This document shows, piece after piece, positions 6,219 to 12,449 of a DNA stretch of 12,449 nt; position 1 is the first letter of the stretch, and every line of letters begins with the position of its first letter. The stretch lies in the NCBI GenBank assembly GCA_964568925.1, contig CAZMSJ010000024.1, forward strand, positions 1 through 12,449, in the 5' to 3' direction. The notes under the pieces were generated by a model, which was not told where the DNA came from, made no database searches, and saw nothing but the letters and a program-made list of their open reading frames with translations. The position numbers and the translations under genes were made by a program. The DNA is from CAYQUL01 sp964568925 (GTDB lineage: Bacteria; Patescibacteriota; Microgenomatia; UBA8517).

Positions 6219-6818
6219 ATGAAGGACAAAGGTTTTACTCCTCTTATACTCATTTTTAGCCTTGCTATAATTGGAGTAATAGCAGTTTTTGTTTTTCCTA
6301 AAATCTCTTCAATATCCAAGCAAACTCCAATTTCAACCCAAACAAGCCATGATGAAACAGAAGTTCTTACGACGAACCGACTTTACACTAATAGTGAAAA
6401 GAGTTTTTCTTTTGAGTATCCAAAGGAGATAGAAGAGTATACGTACTCGAATGGTGTTGTCGCTTTTTTCAAGCAAGAAGACATACAAAACTGCAAAAAG
6501 TTCCAGGAAACTCAAAATTCTGGACTGCAAGATGCATGCTACAAGGCAGTGTTTAACTTGTCAGGTTTTGAAGTGCTTTCACAAAATGATTATCAAAAGA
6601 AAGTAAGTAGTCAAACATCTGAGGATGTCTATGTTCCAAAAACTGTTGTTGATTCTCAAAACAGAACTTGGAAAACTTTTCAAATGTTAGGTGAATCATA
6701 TAATTTTGATGCGTATACTACACATAATGGTAAGTATATCGGAATACATTTTCAGTCGTTAACTGATAAAAGAGAGTTTTTTAACCAAACCCTGTCCACC
6801 ATTAAGATTCTTGAGTAA
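6219..6818 (+). CDS. Membrane-anchored PsbP-like protein with pilin-like N-terminus
   Basis: The product has 199 residues. It begins 'MKDKGFTPLILIFSLAIIGVIAVFVF', one membrane segment resembling type IV prepilins, with a possible prepilin-peptidase site after Gly5. The conserved glutamate at mature position 5 is replaced (Phe-Thr-Pro-Leu-Ile), so assembly into a pilus is doubtful and it may simply be an anchor. After a Ser/Thr-rich linker, residues 53-199 have the pattern 'LYTNSEKSFSFEYPKEIEEY' at the start and 'FFNQTLSTIKIL' at the end. The same start and end marks occur twice in the protein encoded at 9982-11166, which suggests one PsbP-like domain here. Two cysteines (in 'QNCKKF' and 'DACYKA') could form a disulfide. 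There is no ribosome site, and the promoter position implies leaderless translation. Extracytoplasmic location is likely; the role is unknown. Confidence 0.8.
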   Translation: MKDKGFTPLILIFSLAIIGVIAVFVFPKISSISKQTPISTQTSHDETEVLTTNRLYTNSEKSFSFEYPKEIEEYTYSNGVVAFFKQEDIQNCKKFQETQNSGLQDACYKAVFNLSGFEVLSQNDYQKKVSSQTSEDVYVPKTVVDSQNRTWKTFQMLGESYNFDAYTTHNGKYIGIHFQSLTDKREFFNQTLSTIKILE

Positions 6819-6924
6819 ACAACTTCTTTTCTTAATTTAGGATAAAACTTATTACGACACGTAAAGAGATACCTACCACAAATACCCTCTTGTTTTGCTT
6901 AACAATGTGTTTGATTTTTTGCGC

Positions 6925-6930
6925 TATAAT
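6925..6930 (+). promoter_or_regulatory. -10 box before the ATPase gene
   Basis: An exact TATAAT ends 17 nt before ATG 6948. The -35 position reads ACAATG, a poor match. The predicted start near 6937 leaves only about 11 nt of leader with no ribosome site in it; the weak AAGG at 6932-6935 would lie upstream of the transcript. Confidence 0.5.
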
Positions 6931-6947
6931 CAAGGTACTAGACTGCC

Positions 6948-9416
6948 ATGACGACTGAAGCTCCACTGACTACGTTATTTTTAAAGGTTCCTCGAAATAT
7001 TGAGATTAGCCCTGAAAGCGCCAAAACATTTTTGGCCACATTAACCGGTATTGGAAATGTAACGATGTTAAAACGTCTGCAGGGACACAGACCTCAAGTC
7101 CTCTCTCTTGAGCTTGTGAGTGCAAACCAACAGATTCGCTTCTCCATTACAACAAACACAGAACTGGTTCCATTTGTTGAAGCACAACTCCAATCAAATT
7201 ATCCTCTGGTTGTTATTGAAAAAGCTCCTGATGTCTTGGGGAAAGTAACCAGCCCGTTGTTTGTCGTTGACCTAACACTTCGCAAAGGTCCGTATTACCC
7301 AATCGCAACATACGGCACATTCAGTGAGATTGATCCGATGAGTTCCATTCTTTCTATTCTTTCAAAGACTGAAGCCAGTGAAACAGCAATTGTTCAAATT
7401 GCACTGGAAAGCACCAAGGGAACTTGGCAATCTTCAGGTGCCAAATTTGCTGAAATGGGAAGTCGCAAAGATGATGGTAGTTATTCACCACGAGGGGATG
7501 CTGCAATTATTAAAGAGAAAATTTTATTCCCTGGGTTTGCAGCTTCTGTTCGTATTGCATCAACAAACAAGGTAACCTTGTCTGCCCTCTCGAGTGCATT
7601 TGGTGTTTTTACCAGATCAGATGGAAACGCATTTGGGAAACTCAAGAAAAGTATCTTTGATTTTGGAAATCCAGTCTTAGACTTGATGCAAAGAAGAGTA
7701 CGAAATGGAACAATTTTAAATATCCAAGAGATAGCAACCCTGTGGCACCTACCTGGTGAGAAAATTAAAACTACATCTATTGTATGGGGATATGCTGTGT
7801 TATCTGATCCTCCAGACTCACTCCCTGTTGCCACTGACAAAACAGATCTAGAAAAGAAAGATATTAATTTCTTTGCAAAAACGATGTTCCGTAACCGAGA
7901 ACAAGTATTTGGATTAAAAACTGTTGACCGGTTCCGCCACATTTGGGTTGTAGGAAAAACGGGAACAGGTAAATCAACGTTAATTGCCAACATGGTGATT
8001 GATGATATTAAAAAGGGACGTGGCGTTGGGGTAATTGATCCACACGGAGAATTATGCGAAACCGTTTTAAACTACATTCCAAGTAACAGAATAAACGATA
8101 CCGTCTACTTTAACCCAGCTGACCGTGAGTATCCGATGATTATTAATCCACTTGAGGTTGCTAACAAGGAAGAGGCAGAACTGGTTGTCTCTGGTATCGT
8201 ATCTGTCTTTAACAAAATATTCGGATTCTCCTGGGGTCCTCGTCTTGAATATATCTTGCGTAATACCCTTCTCTCTCTTGCCGCAATTCCAGATACAACA
8301 CTGGCAAATGTTATCAGTGCACTGACGAATCAAGCATATAGAAATTGGATGATTGATCAGATGAAGGCTTCAGGAACAACTGACCAAGTACTGGTTAACT
8401 TCTGGGAAAACGAATTTAATAAAATGCAAGACAAGCAACGTGAAGAGGCTATTTCACCAATTTTAAATAAAGTTGGGCAATTTGTGACATCCCCTTTAAT
8501 CCGCCGTATCATTGGACAGCCAAAGAGTTCAATTAAAATTGATGACGTCATGAATGGTGAAAAAATCATGCTCGCAAACCTCTCTCAGGGAAAGCTTGGA
8601 GAAGACAATGCTGCATTAATTGGTGCAATGCTTATTACCAAATTCCAGCTTGCTGCAATGAGACGTGTTGAAATACCTGAACCAGAACGCAAAAACTTCT
8701 TCCTCTACGTAGACGAATTCCAAAACTTTGCGACCCCTTCTTTTATGAAGATTTTGTCAGAAGCTCGTAAATATCGTTTGTCCTTGATGCTTGCCAATCA
8801 GTACATGGCTCAGATTCCTGAGGAAGTACAAAAGTCTATTTTAGGAAATGCAGGGTCATTGATCTCCTTTACCGTTGGAGCAGATGATGCAGGTATTATT
8901 CACAAAGAATTTGCAGGGGTATTTGCTGAAAATGATTTAGTGAATCTCGCAAACCGACAAGTTGCAACCAGACTGATGGTCGATGGTCATGCCACCCGTC
9001 CGTTTTTGGCTCACACATTGCCATTACCTGAAAGTCACAATGAACAAAAAGAAAAAGTCTTGCAGGTGTCTCGTGAGAGATGGACAAAAAAGCTTGAAAA
9101 AGCTGAAGACGCGACTGCCCCACTTCCTGACCTTTCGGCCTATGAAGCAAGTATAAAAGCAAATCCAAAACCACAGGGACAATGGGGTAATAAACCGTTT
9201 CGTCCACAAGGTGGACAAGACCGCCAAAACTTTAATAATGGACCTCGTCCATTTACACCACCAGCACCTCGTGGTGCGTATTTTCCACCAAAACCAAATG
9301 GACCGAAGCCGCCAATGGCTCAGGTTCAACCAGTTGTGCAACAAACTCCTCCAGTCTCAAGTGCACCAGCTCCAATGCCGGTGCCTCATGCAGATCAAGC
9401 GCGTCCTAATCAGTAA
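6948..9416 (+). CDS. Large HerA/VirD4-type P-loop ATPase (type IV secretion or conjugation coupling-like)
   Basis: The product has 822 residues. Residues 1-300 form an N-terminal domain without membrane segments ('LFLKVPRNIEISPESAKTFLATL...'). The ATPase core follows, with Walker A 'GKTGTGKST' (336-344), the adjoining 'GVGVIDPHGEL' strand, Walker B 'FFLYVDEFQNF' (584-594) and 'LMLANQYMAQIP' (613-624). This arrangement is that of the HerA/FtsK superfamily branch holding VirD4/TraD coupling proteins and conjugative ATPases, which pump DNA or protein through membrane channels. The last 85 residues are disordered and rich in Pro, Gln, Asn and Gly. VirD4 proteins usually have N-terminal membrane helices; none are visible here, so it may be a soluble or peripheral form. 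No relaxase, VirB or pilus gene is near it, so the substrate is unknown. The start lacks a clear ribosome site. Confidence 0.87.
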   Translation: MTTEAPLTTLFLKVPRNIEISPESAKTFLATLTGIGNVTMLKRLQGHRPQVLSLELVSANQQIRFSITTNTELVPFVEAQLQSNYPLVVIEKAPDVLGKVTSPLFVVDLTLRKGPYYPIATYGTFSEIDPMSSILSILSKTEASETAIVQIALESTKGTWQSSGAKFAEMGSRKDDGSYSPRGDAAIIKEKILFPGFAASVRIASTNKVTLSALSSAFGVFTRSDGNAFGKLKKSIFDFGNPVLDLMQRRVRNGTILNIQEIATLWHLPGEKIKTTSIVWGYAVLSDPPDSLPVATDKTDLEKKDINFFAKTMFRNREQVFGLKTVDRFRHIWVVGKTGTGKSTLIANMVIDDIKKGRGVGVIDPHGELCETVLNYIPSNRINDTVYFNPADREYPMIINPLEVANKEEAELVVSGIVSVFNKIFGFSWGPRLEYILRNTLLSLAAIPDTTLANVISALTNQAYRNWMIDQMKASGTTDQVLVNFWENEFNKMQDKQREEAISPILNKVGQFVTSPLIRRIIGQPKSSIKIDDVMNGEKIMLANLSQGKLGEDNAALIGAMLITKFQLAAMRRVEIPEPERKNFFLYVDEFQNFATPSFMKILSEARKYRLSLMLANQYMAQIPEEVQKSILGNAGSLISFTVGADDAGIIHKEFAGVFAENDLVNLANRQVATRLMVDGHATRPFLAHTLPLPESHNEQKEKVLQVSRERWTKKLEKAEDATAPLPDLSAYEASIKANPKPQGQWGNKPFRPQGGQDRQNFNNGPRPFTPPAPRGAYFPPKPNGPKPPMAQVQPVVQQTPPVSSAPAPMPVPHADQARPNQ

Positions 9417-9443
9417 ATTTCTCTCCCAAAAGTGCTTCTGTAG

Positions 9444-9449
9444 TATAAT
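9444..9449 (+). promoter_or_regulatory. -10 box before the small secreted-protein gene
   Basis: An exact TATAAT with no recognisable -35 box 17 bp upstream (CTCTCC). The predicted start at about 9456 coincides with the first base of the inverted repeat at 9457. Transcription could also read in from the ATPase gene, as I see no terminator between them. Confidence 0.5.
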
Positions 9450-9456
9450 AACCACC

Positions 9457-9468
9457 CTAGGGAACAAC
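9457..9468 (+). repeat. Inverted repeat, left arm, at the mRNA 5' end
   Basis: CTAGGGAACAAC is exactly complementary to GTTGTTCCCTAG at 9911-9922, on the other side of the gene at 9504. TGCTT (9472-9476) and AAGCA (9901-9905) can continue the pairing beyond an internal loop. The arm starts within a base or two of the predicted transcript start. Confidence 0.6.
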
Positions 9469-9503
9469 AGCTGCTTACCTGAAAGAGAAAAAGGAGTGTT
9501 CTC

Positions 9504-9893
9504 GTGAAACTACGATCGTTGATTGTATTAGCCTTTCTGACCCTTTTTGTGGTCAGTGTAGCCATGGCCGAAGACAAAGCCCTGGGACTAAAGCTCGGTG
9601 AGCCAATTGCCTTTGGGCAACAACACACCATTCTCGTTAGTTCAGTGGTATTGAATGAATCATCAATCTTGTCCTGTATCTTTATCACAGGAAAAAGTGC
9701 CGCAGCACCGTCCATCACGAAGTGTTTTGGTTCTGGCTCTGTCAGCGTATCTGATCCGGTGGTGCTACCCAATTCGCATATAGCGATTTCAATACTTGTC
9801 GTGCCGGAGCAAGCCAAACCTGTCTTGTGTATTTTCCAAACGGGTGAAGATGAGAAGGCACCTATTTCATATGACTGCCAGCAGACAAGCTAA
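9504..9893 (+). CDS. Small secreted protein of unknown function
   Basis: GTG 9504 follows AAGGAG (9491-9496) with 7 nt spacing. The product has 129 residues. It starts with a classic signal peptide (MKLRSLIVLAFLTLFVVSVAMA, cleavage after 'AMA' at residue 22). The mature part of about 107 residues is beta-rich and has four cysteines (in 'LSCIF', 'TKCFG', 'VLCIF' and 'YDCQQ'), an even number that would allow two disulfides. The two similar 'CIF' strands ('SCIFITGKSAAAP' and 'LCIFQTGEDEKAP') hint at an internal repeat of about 50 residues. I do not recognise the family. The mRNA would have its own -10 box, complementary ends and a strong terminator. Confidence 0.75.
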   Translation: MKLRSLIVLAFLTLFVVSVAMAEDKALGLKLGEPIAFGQQHTILVSSVVLNESSILSCIFITGKSAAAPSITKCFGSGSVSVSDPVVLPNSHIAISILVVPEQAKPVLCIFQTGEDEKAPISYDCQQTS

Positions 9894-9910
9894 CAGATAA
9901 AAGCAATTAA

Positions 9911-9922
9911 GTTGTTCCCTAG
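9911..9922 (+). repeat. Inverted repeat, right arm, in the 3' UTR
   Basis: GTTGTTCCCTAG is the perfect 12-nt complement of 9457-9468. It lies 17 nt after the TAA stop and just before the terminator stem that begins at 9933. Confidence 0.6.
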
Positions 9923-9932
9923 TAGTTTCCTT

Positions 9933-9967
9933 AGGGCTGTTTATTTTTTATAAGCAGCCCTTTTTTT
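9933..9967 (+). terminator. Rho-independent terminator after the small secreted-protein gene
   Basis: AGGGCTG (9933-9939) pairs with CAGCCCT (9955-9961), and the stem continues inward with TTTAT/ATAAG (one wobble). A T run (9961-9967) follows. It separates this gene from the convergent minus-strand gene ending at 9982. Confidence 0.9.
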
Positions 9968-9981
9968 GTGTCTAAAAAGGA

Positions 9982-11166
9982 TTATCGAGTGAAGGTGAAT
10001 GTGGAAAGAATACTATCAATGGTGTCTTGCTCAGGTCGCCCCAAACTATCCTTCCATGACATTTGAATCAGCGTATTTTTGTTCCACAAAACGATATACA
10101 TCTGCCAAGCTCCTTCAAGTTCTCCTGAAACAATTTGTGTGGCAGAACCTGCAATCGATCTGAAATCAAGCGTTGGGTGTGTTTTCCATCCTGTTAAGTT
10201 TTGTAATGAACTAACGAGTTCTGCTGCCGTTAAATCAATCTTTTGTTGCCTCAGATTGTTAGCTGAAATCGTTGTGGCATCAATTAAGAGATTTTGATAG
10301 GTGGTGTCTCCACTCGTTTTTCGAATTACCACTCGGGTTGCACTTTCTGTTGCACTCTTTGCCTCAGTTGAAACTTCCCAATCAGCAGGATACTTCACGG
10401 TATAAAACGTTGTTGTATTTGTGTATTGCTTCCAATCTTCTGTAATCCCTGGTGACAGCAGTGATACCGTTTTTATAATTTCATCAAACAAGAGTTCTTC
10501 ACCAAATTTCTTTTCCCCTTTTCCAATAAAAATAAATACTTTGTTGTCTCTCTCAATATATGCTGCTCGAAACGCAAGTCCTTCACCTGCCTCAACAGCA
10601 GTTCCCGTTACAAGTACTCCAGAAATTCCTGAAATAGTCATTTGCCCTTCTTCAGTCGGTAGTTGTGCCTTTGGTATCCATGAAGCAATGAGGGAAGCCA
10701 TTTGAGCTTTAGCTCCAGAGACAACTTCAAATGTGATATTCTTGTCACCCTCATACTCTGAAAAAGATAAATGAGTTGTTTGTTTGTCAGGTTTCTCCTC
10801 TTTCAAACTTAACTCTGATGGATACCGGAATGACAATTGAGAATCAACACTTCGATATGATTTCCATGTCGCTTTTGGATCAACATATGCAGTTGGCACC
10901 GGTGTTGCTGGGGTTAAGCTTGCGACAGGAGTAGGTGTTGCTTCAGTAACACTTCCCTTATTTCCTGAAATTGAAACAACATAGGCAACAACGCCCATGG
11001 TAACTAAAACAAGAATAGCGGGAACAACAAACATAAATTTGTGGTGAGACTTTACATGGACAACTCCTGGTGGTGGAGGCGGAGCAACTGGGATTGGAGG
11101 GACCGGTGGAGGTGCAACAGGAGCACTAACAGGCGCAGACACAGGTTTTTGGGCAGAATCAAACAT
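9982..11166 (-). CDS. Membrane protein with two tandem PsbP-like domains
   Basis: The product has 394 residues starting at ATG 11166. Residues 1-35 are very Pro/Val/Ala-rich and would be cytoplasmic. Residues 44-66 form a single membrane helix. A Thr/Pro-rich spacer follows ('EATPTPVASLTPATPVPTAY'). Then come two similar domains: A (about 101-238), 'WKSYRSVDSQLSFRYPSELSL...FDEIIKTVSLL', and B (about 245-394), 'WKQYTNTTTFYTVKYPADWEV...IDSILSTFTFTR'. Both have a W-K-x-Y start, an aromatic-x-x-Y-P strand and a closing 'I..I..T' helix, as in PsbP-like extracytoplasmic domains. The protein encoded at 6219-6818 has one such domain. No enzyme motif is seen. There is no ribosome site; a TACAAT box ends 5 nt before the ATG, so a leaderless mRNA is predicted. 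The gene lies just downstream of the 16S gene and its terminator. Confidence 0.82.
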   Translation of the reverse strand: MFDSAQKPVSAPVSAPVAPPPVPPIPVAPPPPPGVVHVKSHHKFMFVVPAILVLVTMGVVAYVVSISGNKGSVTEATPTPVASLTPATPVPTAYVDPKATWKSYRSVDSQLSFRYPSELSLKEEKPDKQTTHLSFSEYEGDKNITFEVVSGAKAQMASLIASWIPKAQLPTEEGQMTISGISGVLVTGTAVEAGEGLAFRAAYIERDNKVFIFIGKGEKKFGEELLFDEIIKTVSLLSPGITEDWKQYTNTTTFYTVKYPADWEVSTEAKSATESATRVVIRKTSGDTTYQNLLIDATTISANNLRQQKIDLTAAELVSSLQNLTGWKTHPTLDFRSIAGSATQIVSGELEGAWQMYIVLWNKNTLIQMSWKDSLGRPEQDTIDSILSTFTFTR

Positions 11167-11171
11167 AGTTC

Positions 11172-11177
11172 ATTGTA
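11172..11177 (-). promoter_or_regulatory. -10 box abutting the start codon of the PsbP-like membrane protein gene
   Basis: On the minus strand TACAAT ends only 5 nt before ATG 11166, so the transcript should begin at or within the start codon. The -35 position is a poor match (CACTTC), and the spacer is T-rich. Confidence 0.5.
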
Positions 11178-11237
11178 GCAAAAAAACAAACTTTGAAGTG
11201 ATACTAAATAAAGAAAAAAACAAACAGACACAAAAAC

Positions 11238-11258
11238 ACCCCACTCAAGGGGTTTTTT
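11238..11258 (-). terminator. Terminator downstream of 16S rRNA
   Basis: ACCCC (11238-11242) pairs with GGGGT (11249-11253) around a 6-nt loop. On the minus strand the stem is followed by TGTTTTTGTG. It lies about 130 nt after the 16S 3' end. The plus-strand side is also followed by a T run, but no plus-strand gene ends there. The 16S transcript therefore probably ends here, without a 23S gene. Confidence 0.7.
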
Positions 11259-11387
11259 GCTTTAACAGCTCAATATGCAGTCGGAAGTGATATACAATCC
11301 TAAGATTTTTAGCCTTAAGAAGGGTATCGGTTCTTTTAACGCTTTAACCGTGTACTTAAAAGCGGGGTGTACTGAAACACTCCTAAG

Positions 11388-12449
11388 AAAGGAGGTGATC
11401 CATCCCCACCTTCCAGTAGGGATACCTTGTTACGACTTAATCCTCATCGCTGGTGTCAACTTCCCCCGCTCACGCGAGGTTCGGCTGCCCCCAACTTTGC
11501 TGACTTGACGGGCGGTGTGTACAAGACCTGAGAACGTATTCACCGCGGTTTAGCTGACCCGCGATTACTACCAACTCCACGTTCATGTGGGCGAGTTGCA
11601 GCCCACAATCCCCACTGAGAAGCCGTTTGATGGGATTAGCTCCGCCTTACGGCTTGGCGACCCATTGTCGGCTCCATTGTAGTATGTGTGTAGCCCCAGA
11701 TATAAGGGCCATGCTGACTTGACGTCGTCCCCGCTTCCTCCGGCCAAAGGCCGACAGTATCGTATGAACAATTCAACATACGAAAGGGGTTGCGCTCGTT
11801 ACCCCACTTAAGGGAACACCCTACGGCACGAGCTGACGACAGCCATGCAACACCTGTGTAAAGTTCTCTATATTTATAAAGATCAGCATCCATCTCTGGT
11901 TGCCTAAATGCCTTACATGTCAAATCTGGGTAAGGTTCTTCGGTTCGTCTCGAATTAAACCACATGCTCCGCTGGTTGTGCAGGTCCCCGTCAATTCCTT
12001 TGAGTTTTAATCTTGCGATCGTACTCCCCAGGCGGCTCGCTTCACGCGTTAGCTTACGCCCCCTCTACATTACATAGAGAAAGCTAGCGAGCAACGTTTA
12101 CGGCTAGGACTACAGGGGTCTCTACATGTATGTTACTTTCACTCAAAGATTAAATGAGTTACTAACCACAAGTTGTCTTGTGGCGGCTCTATATTTCTAT
12201 AGAACTCTTCGTATTACTACGAAGATCGGACTATATCTTCACCCTGATAAATCAGGGGTTTGGCGTGTAGTCTCTACGGTGTCCTAAAATATAAAATATT
12301 AAAGGTTCCCTCGGTATTCTCCTAAAGATTTGTAGTCTTTGTTTAGGAATTTCACCGATATAGCCAAATTTTTCATTAATGTCTCCATTAAAGGGGACTA
12401 AATTTAATCCCTTTCGCTCCCCTAGCTGTCGTTCCTCAGCGTCAATATA
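11388..12449 (-). rRNA. 16S ribosomal RNA, 3' part, interrupted by an intron
   Basis: The gene runs leftward and enters the window already started. Recognised landmarks on the minus strand include the anti-Shine-Dalgarno end CACCTCCTTT (11397-11388), the 1492 region (near 11423-11440), the 1406 region complementary to GACGGGCGGTGTGTAC (from 11507), the 1220-1240 region near 11673-11698, the 1050-1115 region near 11790-11860, the 907-926 region near 11990-12010, and the 785-806 region. That last region is split: GGAT (12410-12407) and TAGAGACC (12124-12117) are separated by 282 nt. The mature exons in view are therefore 12449-12407 and 12124-11388. E. coli positions are approximate. The 3' end is estimated from E. 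coli. No tRNA or 23S gene follows, so the rRNA genes appear unlinked. Confidence 0.97.
12125..12406 (-). other. Group I self-splicing intron in 16S rRNA, after position 788
   Basis: A 282-nt insert interrupts the universal 785-806 motif between U788 and U789 (E. coli numbering). It has the hallmarks of a group I intron. The 5' exon ends in U and the intron ends in G (12125). P1 forms between exon GGGAU (12411-12407) and the guide GUCCC with a terminal U-G pair. The R element reads GTAGAGACTACACGCC (12277-12262) and the S element AAGATATAGTCC (12239-12228), giving the P7 pairing GACTA/TAGTC. P8 is the hairpin CCCTGA-TTTA-TCAGGG (12257-12242). Further hairpins at 12224-12207, 12184-12167 and 12158-12140 fit P9-type extensions. 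No homing-endonuclease frame is present, so the element is minimal and probably not self-mobile. Subgroup not assigned. Confidence 0.92.

Noticed and set aside
9211..9507. A 98-codon plus-strand frame at the end of the ATPase gene
   Set aside because: It overlaps the Pro/Gln-rich tail of the ATPase in another frame and shows low-complexity shadow composition.
11275..11965. Open frames within and beside the 16S gene on both strands
   Set aside because: They fall on conserved rRNA sequence (anti-Shine-Dalgarno, 1406 and 1220 regions) and have no ribosome sites; they are by-products of rRNA.
12125..12406. Intervening sequence excised by RNase III, or an archaeal-type bulge-helix-bulge intron
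   Set aside because: The P1, P7 and P8 pairings, U at the 5' splice site and terminal G are specific to group I introns.

Overview
The window looks like a chromosomal segment of a low-GC, small-genome bacterium, most likely of the Candidate Phyla Radiation (Patescibacteria, perhaps a Microgenomates-type lineage). Three things point there: a bacterial 16S rRNA gene interrupted by a group I intron, a set of short exported or membrane-anchored proteins with no obvious metabolic role (SH3b domains, a 'KGFTPL' pilin-like N-terminus, PsbP-like repeats), and a large HerA/VirD4-type ATPase of a kind common in that group. The assignment rests on general character and no database search was possible. 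Most of the genes start with consensus sigma-70-type promoters (-35/-10 with 17-bp spacing).

Layout. 1-860: a strong promoter, a membrane protein with a C-terminal SH3b domain, and a terminator. 861-2420: two tandem promoters (one with both boxes at exact consensus), a roughly 370-nt structured non-coding leader, a secreted Thr/Pro-rich protein, a possible 13-codon ORF and a strong terminator. 2421-2545: two copies of a GTAA-loop hairpin whose stem differences are compensated. 2546-3745 (minus): a secreted SH3b protein. 3880-4769: an exported-protein gene cut by a 100-N scaffold gap, followed by the 3' end of a different, unrecognised gene. 4822-6081 (minus): a Tat-exported zinc N-acetylmuramoyl-L-alanine amidase with a complete active site. 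6219-6818: a membrane-anchored PsbP-like protein that appears to be translated from a leaderless mRNA. 6948-9416: the large ATPase. 9504-9893: a small secreted protein whose mRNA ends are complementary. 9982-11166 (minus): a membrane protein with two tandem PsbP-like domains, again apparently leaderless. 11388-12449 (minus): the 3' part of 16S rRNA with a 282-nt group I intron.

How the genes fit together. Nearly every protein is exported or membrane-bound. Two carry SH3b cell-wall-binding-type domains and one is a peptidoglycan amidase, so the region reads as an envelope and surface neighbourhood. The genes do not form a long operon: most have their own promoter, and terminators separate most of them. 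The ATPase is the only clear nucleic-acid-handling machine and has no secretion or conjugation partners in the window. The 16S gene is followed by a terminator and then protein genes, with no tRNA or 23S gene, so the rRNA genes are probably unlinked.

The most interesting signals are the group I intron inside the 785-806 universal primer site of 16S, the long leader with mutually exclusive helices before the secreted-protein gene, the covarying hairpin pair, the mRNA end-to-end complementarity, and the leaderless starts of both PsbP-like genes.
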